Source: RUG572 sp964386385
GTDB lineage: Bacteria > Verrucomicrobiota > Kiritimatiellia > RFP12 > UBA1067
Length of the DNA: 64,000 nt
Assembly (NCBI GenBank): GCA_964386385.1
Contig: CAYLRN010000002.1
Coordinates: 228,654-292,653, forward strand
Direction: 5' to 3'
Shown here: positions 43,601 through 53,123 of the stretch, in pieces
Numbering within the stretch: position 1 is the stretch's first letter
Layout of the letters: every line of letters begins with the position of its first letter
The notes under the pieces: model-generated
The model's input: only the letters and a program-made list of their open reading frames with translations
Database searches by the model: none
What the model was told of the DNA's origin: nothing
Made by a program: the position numbers and the translations under genes

Positions 43601-46600
43601 AATCAGGTATTCGGCGTAGTTGGAGAGGCCGTCACCATCGGAATCGGCATAGGCGTCCGCGTCGGCGTAGCCGTAGAGGTTCTCCCACCAGTCGAGGAGG
43701 CCGTCGTTGTCGACGTCGGCCGTGGAGGCGTAGTCGGAGTCGATCGTGCCGTCGGGAAGCATGCCCTTCGCCAGGTCGCGGAGGTAGGCCTCGCGGGCGG
43801 TCATCTGGACGCCGCCGTAGTTGACGAGGGAATCCCAGTTGAACCCTTCGGGGGCGTCGTACTCCGCCATCGCGAAGTCCTGCCACCAGTCGGGGATGCC
43901 GTTGGCGTCGAGGTCGTCGCCGGTGGCCGCCCAGGCGTCGGACGGGCCGTTGCCGTCCCACATCTCCTTCGCGCGCTTGGCGAACGCGCCGCCGAGCGGG
44001 ACGAGGTCGGAGGAGCCGACGAAGCCGGAGCGCAGCTGGAAGAGGTACTTGTTGTAGAGTTCAGTGACCGCGGAATCGCCGGTCGTCTCGCTGAGCATGC
44101 TGAGCTTGTTGATGCGCCAGGTGAGGTCGGAGAGGAACGAGTAGTACGGATACGGCGTCATCGTGTTCGGGAACGTGAACGACGCGCTGCCGGACTCGCT
44201 GGCGAGACAGACGCCGCCGACGTTCTCGGCCCAGTAGTGGGAGTCGACCACGGAGCCGTCCATCATCGGGAGATGTCCGACGGTGTTGGGAATCCACGGC
44301 ACCCAGCGGTAGTTTCCGTAGACCGTGCTGTGGACGGGCGTCTCATACCACCAGCCGCAGTAGATGTCGCCGGGGAAGAGGGCGCCGTCGGCACGGGCCG
44401 CGTCCTGAACGTTCTTCGTGAAGCCGAAGGGCTCGTAGGCGACGTCGCCGTATTCCGGCGTCACGCCGCCGGGCAGCGTCTGGAAGTTGTAGTGCAGGAC
44501 GAGCTCGGCGGGCAGCGTGGCGAGACCGTCGTTGTCGTTGCGCGTGGCGCCGGCCACCCAGGCGGCGTACACGGAGTCGCGCATGGACTTGACATCGTCC
44601 GCGGAGAGGCGCGTCCTGTAGGTCTCGGCGATCTCGGCGGCCGTGCGGACGCCGTCCCAGACGCGGACTTCGTCAACATAGCCGGCGTAGAACGAGCCGT
44701 AGCTTTCGTCGAACGTCGATTCGGCGGAAAGTTCCACGCCGGAGGCGGCCGTGGCGCGGGCGCCGAGGACCATGGCGGCGGGAACCGTCCTGTAGCCGTG
44801 GCCGAGGACGAGCGACGAGGCCTCGCCCGGACGCGCCTCCTGGTTGAGGACGTAGATGCCGTTGGCGGGAATCTGCGAGGTGGCCGTGCCCTTGACGAAC
44901 TTGCCGTCGACGTAGAGCGAGAAGGTCTTGCCGTCGTAGGAGATCGCCACGTGCGTCCACTTGCCGGCGGTCAGGGCGCTGCCGACGACGAACGCAGAGC
45001 CGTCGGAGGAGCCGGATTCGACCGCGGCGCTCGTGTCGAACTGTCCGTAGACGCGGCCGTCGGCCATGACGCCGATGCGGAAGTTGACGCGGAGGCGGGA
45101 GACGTTGTTGGAGATCGAGTCGGCGCCGTACCGGCAGACACGCTCGAGGATCACCTGGTCGCGGGCGACGTCCTCGGGGCAAATCCACGCCTCGGCGGTG
45201 AACTGGCGGAGAAGGTCGTACTCAAGCATGTTCGGGCGTGTGAGCGAACTCCAGCGGGTGGCCGCGGCGGAGTTCTCGCCCGGGAGCCAGAGCGCCTGGC
45301 GGCGGTCGGGGTCGGAGAAGTCGAGCGCGTCGGAGACGCCGGTGGAGGTAACCTTCTGCTCCTCGCCGTCGGGGATGCCGTCGTGGTCGGTGTCGTAGCC
45401 CTCGTTCTCCTCGAACGCGAACATCCAGTCGGAGGAAGAGCCGTCAAGCGTCTGGTCGCTTCCGACAGACCAGCCCCAAGGATAGGCGAGGAGGTCGGAC
45501 GGCAGACGATAGTACTGCGCGACGTAGCTCGAATTGTCGAGGGCCGTGGAGTCCGTGAACCAGAGCGGGGTCGGGTCGGTGTGCGTGGGCGAAGCGCTTG
45601 TCATGTTGACGAGCAGGGCCTCGTCGGCGTTGCGGAGGCCGTCGCCGTCGGGGTCGGCTTCAGGGACGCCGTTCATCCACGGATACTTGACCGCGTCGAA
45701 CTCGACCTCGTCCGGAGGCGTGAGCGCCCAGCCGGTCCAGGCGTTGCAGTACCAGGTGCAGACGCCTCCGAATGCCTTGGCGATAACGTCGCCGGAGATG
45801 ATGTCGGTCTCCTTGCGGCCCTCGGTCACGCTTCCGAGCAGCGGGTTGAGGCCGTGGAAGAGCTCGTAGTAGTCGTCCATGCCGTCCTGGTCGGTGTCCT
45901 GGACGCGCGGGTCGGTGGAGGCGTAGCCGGAGGCGGGATACCACTGCCCGCCGACGTAGAGCTGGGGACGGAGCATCACGCGGTAGCCGACTTCGTCGTA
46001 CTCGCCGGCGCCGGACGGGTTGAGGGCGACCTTGTCCCACGCATGGGGAGGCTTGGCGAAGTAGCCGAGCTTGTCGAAGTTCCAGGCGCCGGTGGCGTTG
46101 AACCCGGCGGCGCGGGCCTCGGCGTAGAACGCCTCGCCGTCCATGATGTTCATCGGGAGGAACTTGACGAACTTGCGGGAGTCCGGAGTGGCGGCGGGCA
46201 TCCAGCTGCCCATGAGGGGCGTGGAGCCGTCGTCGTAGCGGAGGTGGCGGAGCGACTGGACGAGGTACTCCTGGAAGTTCTGGAGACCGTCGTGGTCGAA
46301 GTCGTAGTCGCGGTAGGTGCCGGTGCGGTAGTCATAGGCTCCGGTGGAATCCTCGGAGTTCGGCTTCGTGTAGGAGTCGTTGGCGTAGGTCGGGTCCATG
46401 CCGGCGGTGATGTAGCAGCCCAGGGCGGACGCGCCGGAGGCGAGACCGTCGCCGCGGCGAATCAACTCGATCTCGTCGTCGCCAAGCCCGTCGGCGTTGT
46501 CGGGCTTGCCGTCGGAGCCGAAGACGATGCCGGCGAATTCGAGTTCCCACGGATCGGGGAGAAGGTCGCCGTCGGTGTCGACGGAGCAGGGGTTGAGGCC

Positions 46601-49600
46601 GCCGCCGCGGACGCAGATGAGCCCCTTGCCGTCGACGACGTCTGCGTCAAGCTCGGGCATTCCGTCGTTCGAGCCATAGATGAACGTGTAGACGTGCTCG
46701 CCGTGGGAGGTTGCCCCGTAGACGATGGAGCGGCGCCAGAACTCGGTGTCCATCTCGCCTTCGTCGCCGTCGGAGATGCCGTCGCCGTCGGTGTCGGGAT
46801 CGGCCGGGTCGGTCGGGAAGAACTTGTTGTACCAGCCGCGGAGACGCCCCGGATGGTTGGCGACGATCGTCTCGACGTCCTCGTAGGCCTTGCACGAATC
46901 GGTGCCGGCGTATTCCTGGACGAGGTCGAGCCCGTCGTCGTCGGAATCGGCGATGTCGGCCTCGCCGCCCGCGTTCGGATCGTGTCCGACGTAGAGCTCC
47001 CAGCCATCGGGGACGCCGTCGCCGTCGGTGTCGGCGCCGTGGACGGTGGAGGCGTACTGCTTCACGCCGTCGGGCATGTATTCGGGCACGGTGAACGGGA
47101 CGTTCGGATTGGTGGTGCCGTCGGCGAAGACGGAGGCGCGCTCGGCCTCGCTGGACCACTTCCCAAGGTCGTCGGCCATGCTGCGGAGACCGGTCTTGTA
47201 GCGGTACTTCAGCAGAAGATACTCGTCGCGGGCCGTGTACTTCTCGGTGTTCTGCGCCACGCCGGCCTCGCCGACGTTCAGGGCGGCCATGGCCTCGGGT
47301 CCCTTGTCGATGGTGGCGGGCTTCTCCCAGCGCTCGGCGAGATAGCCCTTCTCGTTCTTGAACCAGCCCGTGCGCGGGTCGAAACCGAACTGGCTGTAGA
47401 CCTGGTCGTGGACGAGCATGATGGAGTTCGTCGAACCCTGGAAGGCATCCTCGGAGAGGACCAGTTTAATGACCGGATTGTCCAGCGTGGAGGCCTCCAT
47501 GTCCACTTCGACCGTGAAGAGGCCGTTGTCCTTGCCGAACTTCTTGACGAAGTCCATCGGGTCGAAAGCCTGCGCGTCGAGGGGCTTCACGCGGCTCGTC
47601 GGGACGACTTCGGAATCCGCCGCGCCGTAGCGGTAGACGGGGATGCAGGAGAAGCCGTTCGTGGCGGAGGCGATGAACTTGTAGCCGCCGTCCTCGGTGG
47701 CGGTGACGACGCCGGCGCCGTAGTTCGGGAGGGCGATTTCGAGGTCGCCGGAGATCTTCAGGACGAGATACGTGTCGTCGGTGACGTGCTTGGCCATGAA
47801 GTCGCCGTCCGCGTTGCCGTCGGCGCCTTCGCCGTCCTTCGTCTTGAGCGGGTTCATGCCGTACATGACCTCCCAGAAGTCGGAGAGGCCGTCGCCATCG
47901 GTGTCCCAGTCGACCGGGTTCGTGCCGAGGGCGAGTTCCTCGGCGTCGGTGAGCCCGTCGTTGTCGGAATCGCGGAGGGCGAACTCGACGCCGGACTTGA
48001 CGGTCGGGTTGAAGAGAGCCTCGATCTCCTCGGAGGTGATGACCTCGCCGACGGCGATGTCGTTCAGGGAGAAGCGGCGTCCGGTGAGCTGGCGGTGTTC
48101 GCCGTCCTGCATCCAGCCGACATGGGCGAGATACCAGAAGTAGTACTCGTAGCCGTCGGGGCCGCCGTCGCCGTCGGTGTCGGCGATCGTCGGGTCGGTG
48201 CGGTTTTCGGGCGACCAGTCGGACTCCCTGATTGCGGCAGCCCACTGCGCGATGAGCGTCTCGTTCGTGGCGTCGACGGGCAGGGAGAGCTGGCTGTCGG
48301 CGTTCTTCGCGTTCCAGGCCTTCATGAAGGCGTTGGACTCGGCCTCGGTGTAGTGCGGCTCGGAGATCCAGTCGCCGATGGTGTAGTAGCTCTTGCCGCG
48401 GCTCGCGCTGCGGAGGTTCAGGCCGGAGCGCTCGGCGGTGTAGTCGCTGCCGATGGTGGTCGGGGAGAGGCCGCTCACACCGCGGATTTCAAGGTCGGCG
48501 GTGAACTTGGGGCCGACGGTCGTCCAGTTCGTGACGGAGTTGGCGAGGACGGTGCCGGTCATGGTGAGGCTGGGCAGATAGTCGTCGTCGCCGTTGTAGC
48601 CGTCGACGTCCTTCAGGTCGGAGCCGTCGGAGGTCGTCGCCCCGGAGCCGGAGGCGTCGCTGCCTTCAGAGCCGCCGATGAGGTCGTAGAGGTAGCCGCC
48701 CTCCCACTTGCGCGTGGCGAAGACGTCGGGGACGCCGTCGAAGTTGATGTCGCCCACGTTGTCGGACGGCATGTACTCAAGGGAGAAGACGCCGGTGACG
48801 TTGCGGTCCTCGTACTGGGTGGAATCGTCGTCGCCTTCGGGGAGGGTGACGGAGCCGCGTATCTCGACCGGGCCGAGAGCCGGGTTGAGCATCAGCATCT
48901 CGCCCGTGACGGAGCCGGACGACGGATCGGAGACGTTGTTTATCCAGCAGTAGAAGAAGCTGTCGAGCTCCTTGTTGGAGTAGGCGTACGTGCCGTACTT
49001 CGTGGGCATGGATTCGCCGACGCTGAAGCCCTTGCCGTAGAAGAAGACCTGTTTCTTGGCGTCGTCGATCGAGAAGTTCCACTGCTGCATGTAGTCGGTG
49101 AAGACCTTGGCGAGCGCGCCGTTCTCGGTCCAGACCTGGCCTGCGCCGAGACCGACGGCGCTGTTGTAGAGCTTGGCGAGCTCAGTGTCCGAATTCCAGC
49201 TGGGGGTCTTCGGGGTGAGGTAGAGGTTGAGTGACGGCTTCACGTAGTAGAAGCGGGTGAGGGAGTGGACGCCGCCGTCCTTGTCGGTGACGGTGAGGAT
49301 GATGGTCTTGTCGCCGCCCGACGTGAAGGAGGTGGTGTAGGAGCCGGTGCGGACGTCCACCTCGCCGAACTTCGACGTCTTGGACATCGGCTCGCAGTCG
49401 CCGGAGATCTCGACCGTCATGCCGTCGCGCAGGTCGATCTCGATGTCCTTGACCGTCCAGTCGATCTTGACCTCCTGGCCGATCGCGACGGTCGTGACGT
49501 TGGTGGTGTCGACCGGACGGACGAACCTGGGGTCGACGTTGTCGATCGAGAAGGTGAAGGTGGCCGGCTGGAAGAGATCCTTCATCATGGTCTCGGTGGC

Positions 49601-52537
49601 CGTGTCGACCGTCTCGTTCGTGACGGCGGCGGTGAGCTGGAGACCGTCGGTCCAGGACGTGCCGTCGATGCCCTTGAGGGTCACCGAGTTGACGACGGTC
49701 TTGTTGGCGAGAACCTGGAAATCTGTGGCGGAGAGTTCGATGCTGTCGACGTGGATGCCGTTCGTGACGACGTCGACGACGATGTTCACCCTCTTCGAGG
49801 GAGCCTCGGAAAGGTAGACGTTGAACTTGCAGGTCTGGTCTTCGTCGATCCTGTCGGTGCCCCAGGCGGATTCGATGACGACGGACGGGGTGGTGCCGAC
49901 GTCGACGGCGAACCTGATCGAGTCGCCCCAGTCGGGGTCGTCGTCAGGGGCCTGCCAGTGTCCGCCGTTCTCCTCGTCGGAATCCGCGACCCACGTGAAG
50001 TCGCCGGGAGAGCGCATGTCCTTGTCCATGGCGCAGACTTCGACGTAGTTGTTCGTGCCCTCGTTCTGGAAGGCGTACCAGAGCGTGTTGCTGCCCATGG
50101 TGTAGAACGTCTGGGGAAGGCCGCGGCCGTCGCCGATCGTCCAGCGAAGCACGTGGCACGTGGCGGTGTTGGTGGAGGCGAGGTCGGCCTTGACGTCGTT
50201 GACGTTCGCCGTGAACTTCTTCGGGATGCCGAGCGGAATCGTGGGCGTGATCTGGCCGTCGGATATCCTGGCGCCGCCGACATTGACGTAGGAGATGGCG
50301 GGCTTGACGTTGTTGACCGTGACGTAGAGAGTCTTGGACTGGAAGTCGGTGACGACATTGGCGGGGTCGTAGGTCTCCGTCGTGCAGAGGACCACCTGGA
50401 ATTCAGGGGTGCTGGGACCGTCGCTGAACTTGATCGGTTCGGCGGGAATCACCGCCTCGCCGTCGACTATCTTGACGCCCTTCCGCGTGGAGGCGACGCC
50501 ATCCCTGTCGTACGCGAAGAGCTTGGACTCGGTGTAGTTCAGCGCGTCGTCGTTGGCGGGGACGATGAACGCATAGAGGATGTCGCCATAGGCCTCCGAA
50601 AGCTGGATCTTGACGGAGAGGCCGGCGGAGTCGCTTTCGTCGACCGTGACCTGCGTCTTGTCGTCGGTGGTCGTCAGGAAGACCTGCGCCGGCTCGGAGA
50701 CGACGACGTTGAAGTTGACGACGGTCGTCTTCCCTTCGGGGTTGGTGATCGTGAGGGAGGACTTGTATTCCTTGGCCGTCGTGTACTTGATCGGGAGCGT
50801 AATCACGCCACCGACGGGGACCTGGTTCTCGAAGGTCAGCTTGGAGTTCATGCCGGAGCCGCGGTCCCAGACAAGCGTGTAGCCGCCGACGCCGTCGATG
50901 TCCCCGGCGTTGTAGTTGCGGTAGCTGTCGTCGATCCGCACGGCTATCTGCTGCTCGGCGCCGCCGACGAAGGAAAGCTCAGAACCCTCGGCGGGATGGT
51001 AGACGACCGGGGACATTCCGCTGACGCGGAGCTGGCAGCCCTTCTTGTCGGTGTAGAAGCTGTCGGCGGCCGTCGGGGAGACCTTGGGCTTGAAGTTGAT
51101 GCCGTACTCGTAGCTGCCGGACTTCTCGGTGGCGCCGAGCGCGTAGACGTAGAGCGTCTTGGAAAGGACGTCCTCGCTCGACTTGAAGACGACGCTGGAG
51201 ACGCTGGAATCCTTCCAGTTGCCGGTGGCGCTTTCGGTGATGGCGATGATCTTGGCGTCGTAGACGTCGGCTATTCCGTCAAGGACGGGATTGAGGTCGA
51301 CCGTGACGTCCTCGGTGAACTTCTCGGAAATCTCGACCGTCATGCGGCAGACGCTGACGAAGGGGTTCTTGTTGGTGTTGCAGACGACGTCAAGGCTGTC
51401 CGCATAGGACTGGCCGAGGGTGATGGAGACGGAGGGGGCCGGAGGCTCGATGACGGCGACCTTGCGGACGAGGAAGTTCTGGATGACGTCGCCGGAGCCG
51501 TTGTAGATGTTGGTGGGTGTGGAGCTGAGGAAGACGTCGGCGGTGGCGCCCTGCGCGACGCCGCGGATCTTGAAGGAGAACTCGCTCATGCCCGGCGGAA
51601 TCGTGGCGGCGTAGACCTTTGTGACCGTGCCGTCCTTGAGCGTGTGCTCGACTTCGCTGCCGTTGGAGAGGATGGCGGCGGCGTTGTTCGTCGTCCAGAG
51701 GTAGACGGTGGAGGAGACGTCGTTCGTCAGGCCGCCCTCGACGACGAGCGAGGCGGCGTACGGCTCGGCCTCGGTGCTGTTGGCGCGGATCTTGCGCCAG
51801 ATTCCGGAATCGGCGTATCCAGTCTGCTTGGGGTTGTCGTCGAAATCGATTGTCTTTATGTTGAAGTTGCAGAGGGAGAGATCGTAGTCGCGCTGCACGG
51901 GGGCGATGTCCTCGACGCCGATCTGCGCGCCGAAGGACATGGTGGCGTAGACGGGATCGCCGGATGGCGCGGTCCCGTCGGAAGGAAGCGCCTGGAGGTT
52001 GAACGCCGCCGTGTCGAAGTAGTAGGCGGTGTCAAGGTTCTCCTCCGAGCCGGCCTCGTCGCCCGAAGCAGTGGCGAGCTTGACGGGCAGGGCCATGTCG
52101 CCGGACTTGGCGACGTAGCTGAAGGTGAGGTCGGTGAAGCCGGCGTTCGACCTGTTGTCCACGCCGCCCTTTACGAGCTCGGCGAAGCGGAGACGTCCGC
52201 CGACCATGATGCCGACGCGGAGCGGATTCAACAGGAGGTCGTACTCCTCCGAGCCGAGTCCGGTGTGGACGATCGCCCAGTCGTTCGTCTGGGGGGCGCC
52301 GGCGGCGAAGTCCTTCTTCAGAAGACGGATGCAGAAGCGCAGTTCCTGCCCCGACGTCACGTAGTCGCCGGCCGCATAGGAGCGATAGCCCTGCGAGGTG
52401 CTGACAACGGAATGCTGGTCGGTCGGGACGGCGAAAATGCTGCGAATGTCGCCCTCCGCGCGTGCCTGCTGCGACCAGCCGCATGCCAGGGCGGTGATCG
52501 CCGTTGCGAGAATGCCAAGCGTTTTCTTAATGTTCAT
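40691..52537 (-). CDS. Giant secreted protein with TSP3 repeats and a LamG-like domain
   Basis: An uninterrupted frame of 3948 residues, the longest in the window. It starts with a signal peptide (KKTLGILATAITALACGW). The first ~1450 residues are beta-sandwich-like modules with Calx-beta/PKD-like features (DEDQTCKFNVYLSEAPSKRV; DKTIILTVTDKDGGVHSL). From about 1450 to 3060 lie a dozen or more Asp-rich calcium repeats (DTDGDGVPDGWELYVGHDPN; DSDNDGLTDAEELALGTNP; DTDQDGMDDYYELFHGLNP). They are interrupted near 2445-2645 by a LamG/concanavalin-like domain (GKWTHVAISYDGKTFSLYVD). One more repeat (DTDNDGFPDAWEMNESGS) lies near 3770. It ends with a small domain. The sequence fits a surface adhesin or carbohydrate-binding protein. 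It starts 31 bases after a lipoprotein gene, and GGAGAC precedes the ATG. Confidence 0.85.
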   Translation of the reverse strand: MNIKKTLGILATAITALACGWSQQARAEGDIRSIFAVPTDQHSVVSTSQGYRSYAAGDYVTSGQELRFCIRLLKKDFAAGAPQTNDWAIVHTGLGSEEYDLLLNPLRVGIMVGGRLRFAELVKGGVDNRSNAGFTDLTFSYVAKSGDMALPVKLATASGDEAGSEENLDTAYYFDTAAFNLQALPSDGTAPSGDPVYATMSFGAQIGVEDIAPVQRDYDLSLCNFNIKTIDFDDNPKQTGYADSGIWRKIRANSTEAEPYAASLVVEGGLTNDVSSTVYLWTTNNAAAILSNGSEVEHTLKDGTVTKVYAATIPPGMSEFSFKIRGVAQGATADVFLSSTPTNIYNGSGDVIQNFLVRKVAVIEPPAPSVSITLGQSYADSLDVVCNTNKNPFVSVCRMTVEISEKFTEDVTVDLNPVLDGIADVYDAKIIAITESATGNWKDSSVSSVVFKSSEDVLSKTLYVYALGATEKSGSYEYGINFKPKVSPTAADSFYTDKKGCQLRVSGMSPVVYHPAEGSELSFVGGAEQQIAVRIDDSYRNYNAGDIDGVGGYTLVWDRGSGMNSKLTFENQVPVGGVITLPIKYTTAKEYKSSLTITNPEGKTTVVNFNVVVSEPAQVFLTTTDDKTQVTVDESDSAGLSVKIQLSEAYGDILYAFIVPANDDALNYTESKLFAYDRDGVASTRKGVKIVDGEAVIPAEPIKFSDGPSTPEFQVVLCTTETYDPANVVTDFQSKTLYVTVNNVKPAISYVNVGGARISDGQITPTIPLGIPKKFTANVNDVKADLASTNTATCHVLRWTIGDGRGLPQTFYTMGSNTLWYAFQNEGTNNYVEVCAMDKDMRSPGDFTWVADSDEENGGHWQAPDDDPDWGDSIRFAVDVGTTPSVVIESAWGTDRIDEDQTCKFNVYLSEAPSKRVNIVVDVVTNGIHVDSIELSATDFQVLANKTVVNSVTLKGIDGTSWTDGLQLTAAVTNETVDTATETMMKDLFQPATFTFSIDNVDPRFVRPVDTTNVTTVAIGQEVKIDWTVKDIEIDLRDGMTVEISGDCEPMSKTSKFGEVDVRTGSYTTSFTSGGDKTIILTVTDKDGGVHSLTRFYYVKPSLNLYLTPKTPSWNSDTELAKLYNSAVGLGAGQVWTENGALAKVFTDYMQQWNFSIDDAKKQVFFYGKGFSVGESMPTKYGTYAYSNKELDSFFYCWINNVSDPSSGSVTGEMLMLNPALGPVEIRGSVTLPEGDDDSTQYEDRNVTGVFSLEYMPSDNVGDINFDGVPDVFATRKWEGGYLYDLIGGSEGSDASGSGATTSDGSDLKDVDGYNGDDDYLPSLTMTGTVLANSVTNWTTVGPKFTADLEIRGVSGLSPTTIGSDYTAERSGLNLRSASRGKSYYTIGDWISEPHYTEAESNAFMKAWNAKNADSQLSLPVDATNETLIAQWAAAIRESDWSPENRTDPTIADTDGDGGPDGYEYYFWYLAHVGWMQDGEHRQLTGRRFSLNDIAVGEVITSEEIEALFNPTVKSGVEFALRDSDNDGLTDAEELALGTNPVDWDTDGDGLSDFWEVMYGMNPLKTKDGEGADGNADGDFMAKHVTDDTYLVLKISGDLEIALPNYGAGVVTATEDGGYKFIASATNGFSCIPVYRYGAADSEVVPTSRVKPLDAQAFDPMDFVKKFGKDNGLFTVEVDMEASTLDNPVIKLVLSEDAFQGSTNSIMLVHDQVYSQFGFDPRTGWFKNEKGYLAERWEKPATIDKGPEAMAALNVGEAGVAQNTEKYTARDEYLLLKYRYKTGLRSMADDLGKWSSEAERASVFADGTTNPNVPFTVPEYMPDGVKQYASTVHGADTDGDGVPDGWELYVGHDPNAGGEADIADSDDDGLDLVQEYAGTDSCKAYEDVETIVANHPGRLRGWYNKFFPTDPADPDTDGDGISDGDEGEMDTEFWRRSIVYGATSHGEHVYTFIYGSNDGMPELDADVVDGKGLICVRGGGLNPCSVDTDGDLLPDPWELEFAGIVFGSDGKPDNADGLGDDEIELIRRGDGLASGASALGCYITAGMDPTYANDSYTKPNSEDSTGAYDYRTGTYRDYDFDHDGLQNFQEYLVQSLRHLRYDDGSTPLMGSWMPAATPDSRKFVKFLPMNIMDGEAFYAEARAAGFNATGAWNFDKLGYFAKPPHAWDKVALNPSGAGEYDEVGYRVMLRPQLYVGGQWYPASGYASTDPRVQDTDQDGMDDYYELFHGLNPLLGSVTEGRKETDIISGDVIAKAFGGVCTWYCNAWTGWALTPPDEVEFDAVKYPWMNGVPEADPDGDGLRNADEALLVNMTSASPTHTDPTPLWFTDSTALDNSSYVAQYYRLPSDLLAYPWGWSVGSDQTLDGSSSDWMFAFEENEGYDTDHDGIPDGEEQKVTSTGVSDALDFSDPDRRQALWLPGENSAAATRWSSLTRPNMLEYDLLRQFTAEAWICPEDVARDQVILERVCRYGADSISNNVSRLRVNFRIGVMADGRVYGQFDTSAAVESGSSDGSAFVVGSALTAGKWTHVAISYDGKTFSLYVDGKFVKGTATSQIPANGIYVLNQEARPGEASSLVLGHGYRTVPAAMVLGARATAASGVELSAESTFDESYGSFYAGYVDEVRVWDGVRTAAEIAETYRTRLSADDVKSMRDSVYAAWVAGATRNDNDGLATLPAELVLHYNFQTLPGGVTPEYGDVAYEPFGFTKNVQDAARADGALFPGDIYCGWWYETPVHSTVYGNYRWVPWIPNTVGHLPMMDGSVVDSHYWAENVGGVCLASESGSASFTFPNTMTPYPYYSFLSDLTWRINKLSMLSETTGDSAVTELYNKYLFQLRSGFVGSSDLVPLGGAFAKRAKEMWDGNGPSDAWAATGDDLDANGIPDWWQDFAMAEYDAPEGFNWDSLVNYGGVQMTAREAYLRDLAKGMLPDGTIDSDYASTADVDNDGLLDWWENLYGYADADAYADSDGDGLSNYAEYLIGEGFSQYGFPSVKPDMPMTFYVDGQRVPDYFLTVGSLYLGEMFSDHDFMEDEWEDRYGLSRALYNPWNDDDDDGWSNFAECRALTDPTKELSLSLEENVMPEYPVPLISLTAVRAGGKPLSGSLVVRAYSEKSGVTGLPDATWNVAGAGGAASSCTKFIGVNPGGRMTINLGPGSIVPGTVKLAFKDTYPLTKTEENLVWNASGSDWLSIVSTHVRPKDADVDDLTMINDVVGKVDYASNSIEIDFDSMPQYVYSDGTTFSSGAYDEDWTRFDIAQCFVEVRWDSKAASDGSTVKCQLSAAEAMSASSGGHVREGRNTFVVFMDENADGVWTPGEPYGVAADVDVGWNHADVKVELTDTSSQIVRVALADALAATDFDSVNALTDRGVKGSYYENFASAFVGTQSVVSARTRVRVVRSSINESRMAAYNRVVFDQVLDLTANPALTEANLFDAGLLDLDWGRLTSDFQGTASYITNATYRIVLGEGPVAYGVTNNNMAVLFGNVFERTYTKTTPDANLAQIVYSGSPTFRWKHEPLDADGIRVKDYPAFMARIYAADQKTVVYESDALPAPVRDSSGYYSWTAPVYAGMVTDKGYVFETTNNYYWAVSMLDAKFTSFNSSETKTPFRLNTTGNANDGARCGSIKVAVKYFGPLAGSLSTSPKSLKNLVHVQAFTTPDFAGQPVGEAYVTNVATIAETDTVEVNAVICGLPASADTSYYVRAYIDTNGDFKKDSWESWGYGNYVGGVSETSDGVRWLYTPKAYVVGAGRETPTAEVFIEDADTDNDGFPDAWEMNESGSLTATSPIAGDTFFAKVNPDLKKTLAAYTKLSADGAFSALASYPMGSLVANGSPVALALLSTAPAAASSAKDVTTLKIESFSLEDGISLSVTSEASAGDLTLYAIDDVATVTVWLVASETPDFANAVTTKVKTIEIRANAETVETVSAEEVKAAMDAAGVGSSAFLKVKLEK

Positions 52538-52567
52538 CTCAGTCTCCGCTTCTAAAAAATCTTGAAA

Positions 52568-53032
52568 TCACTTCTTCTGGACGGGGGCGGCCTGCCGATT
52601 GGCGGCGGCCTCCTTCAGGATGCGGGCGCGAACAACGTCGCGCGCCTTCTTCTGCTGCTCCGCCATCGCCGCGTTGTCCGCCGCGATGGCCACCTTTAGA
52701 TTCTTCCACTCGGGATAGCGTTCGGGATGTCCGTCCAGCTCCGCCTCCACTGCGGCCTCCGTCGCGTCCTTGGGCAGATTGGCGCGGGCGGCGGCCACCA
52801 CCTTCTTCATTGCCGCCACGTTGTCCGCGTTCCGCCCCGCAAGGCCGTTGCGCTCATGCACAATTTCAGAAAGCTGCTTCTGGTAGACGGCGTCCTTGCG
52901 CCTGTCGTCCGCCGCGGACGGGGACGGCTTTTCCGGGGACTGCGGCTTTCCGCATCCGGAAACGAATGCGGAAAACAGCAGCAGAAACGCCGCGGGCAAC
53001 GGCGCCAGACAGGATTTCAGAACTGTCGTCAT
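52568..53032 (-). CDS. Small predicted lipoprotein
   Basis: The 154-residue protein has a lipoprotein signal (LPAAFLLLFSAFVSGCGK, Cys about 27) and an alpha-helical, highly charged mature part (ELDGHPERYPEWKNLKVAI, then MAEQQKKARDVVRARIL). I do not recognise a family. It precedes the giant gene in the same operon and has its own promoter. Confidence 0.65.
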   Translation of the reverse strand: MTTVLKSCLAPLPAAFLLLFSAFVSGCGKPQSPEKPSPSAADDRRKDAVYQKQLSEIVHERNGLAGRNADNVAAMKKVVAAARANLPKDATEAAVEAELDGHPERYPEWKNLKVAIAADNAAMAEQQKKARDVVRARILKEAAANRQAAPVQKK

Positions 53033-53080
53033 GTCAATTTCATGCCTCGTGAAGTAGATGGCTCTTGCAAGAACGGGTGC

Positions 53081-53109
53081 ATTCTATCATGTGTTGAGGG
53101 GGAGGGCAA
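53081..53109 (-). promoter_or_regulatory. Promoter of the lipoprotein-giant protein operon
   Basis: TTGCCC (53104-53109), a 17-bp spacer ending in TGA, then TAGAAT (53081-53086), between the C10 peptidase stop and the lipoprotein gene. Confidence 0.6.
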
Positions 53110-53123
53110 GGGAGAAATGAAAA

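Noticed and set aside
40631..49234. A 2867-codon open frame on the plus strand
   Set aside because: It is antisense to the giant TSP3 gene. The composition is driven by reversed Asp/Gly codons (Val/Gly/Asp/Arg-rich, no domains), and the minus frame has a signal peptide and recognisable repeats.
49265..52555. A 1096-codon plus-strand open frame
   Set aside because: Also an antisense shadow of the giant gene, with the same biased composition and no family features.
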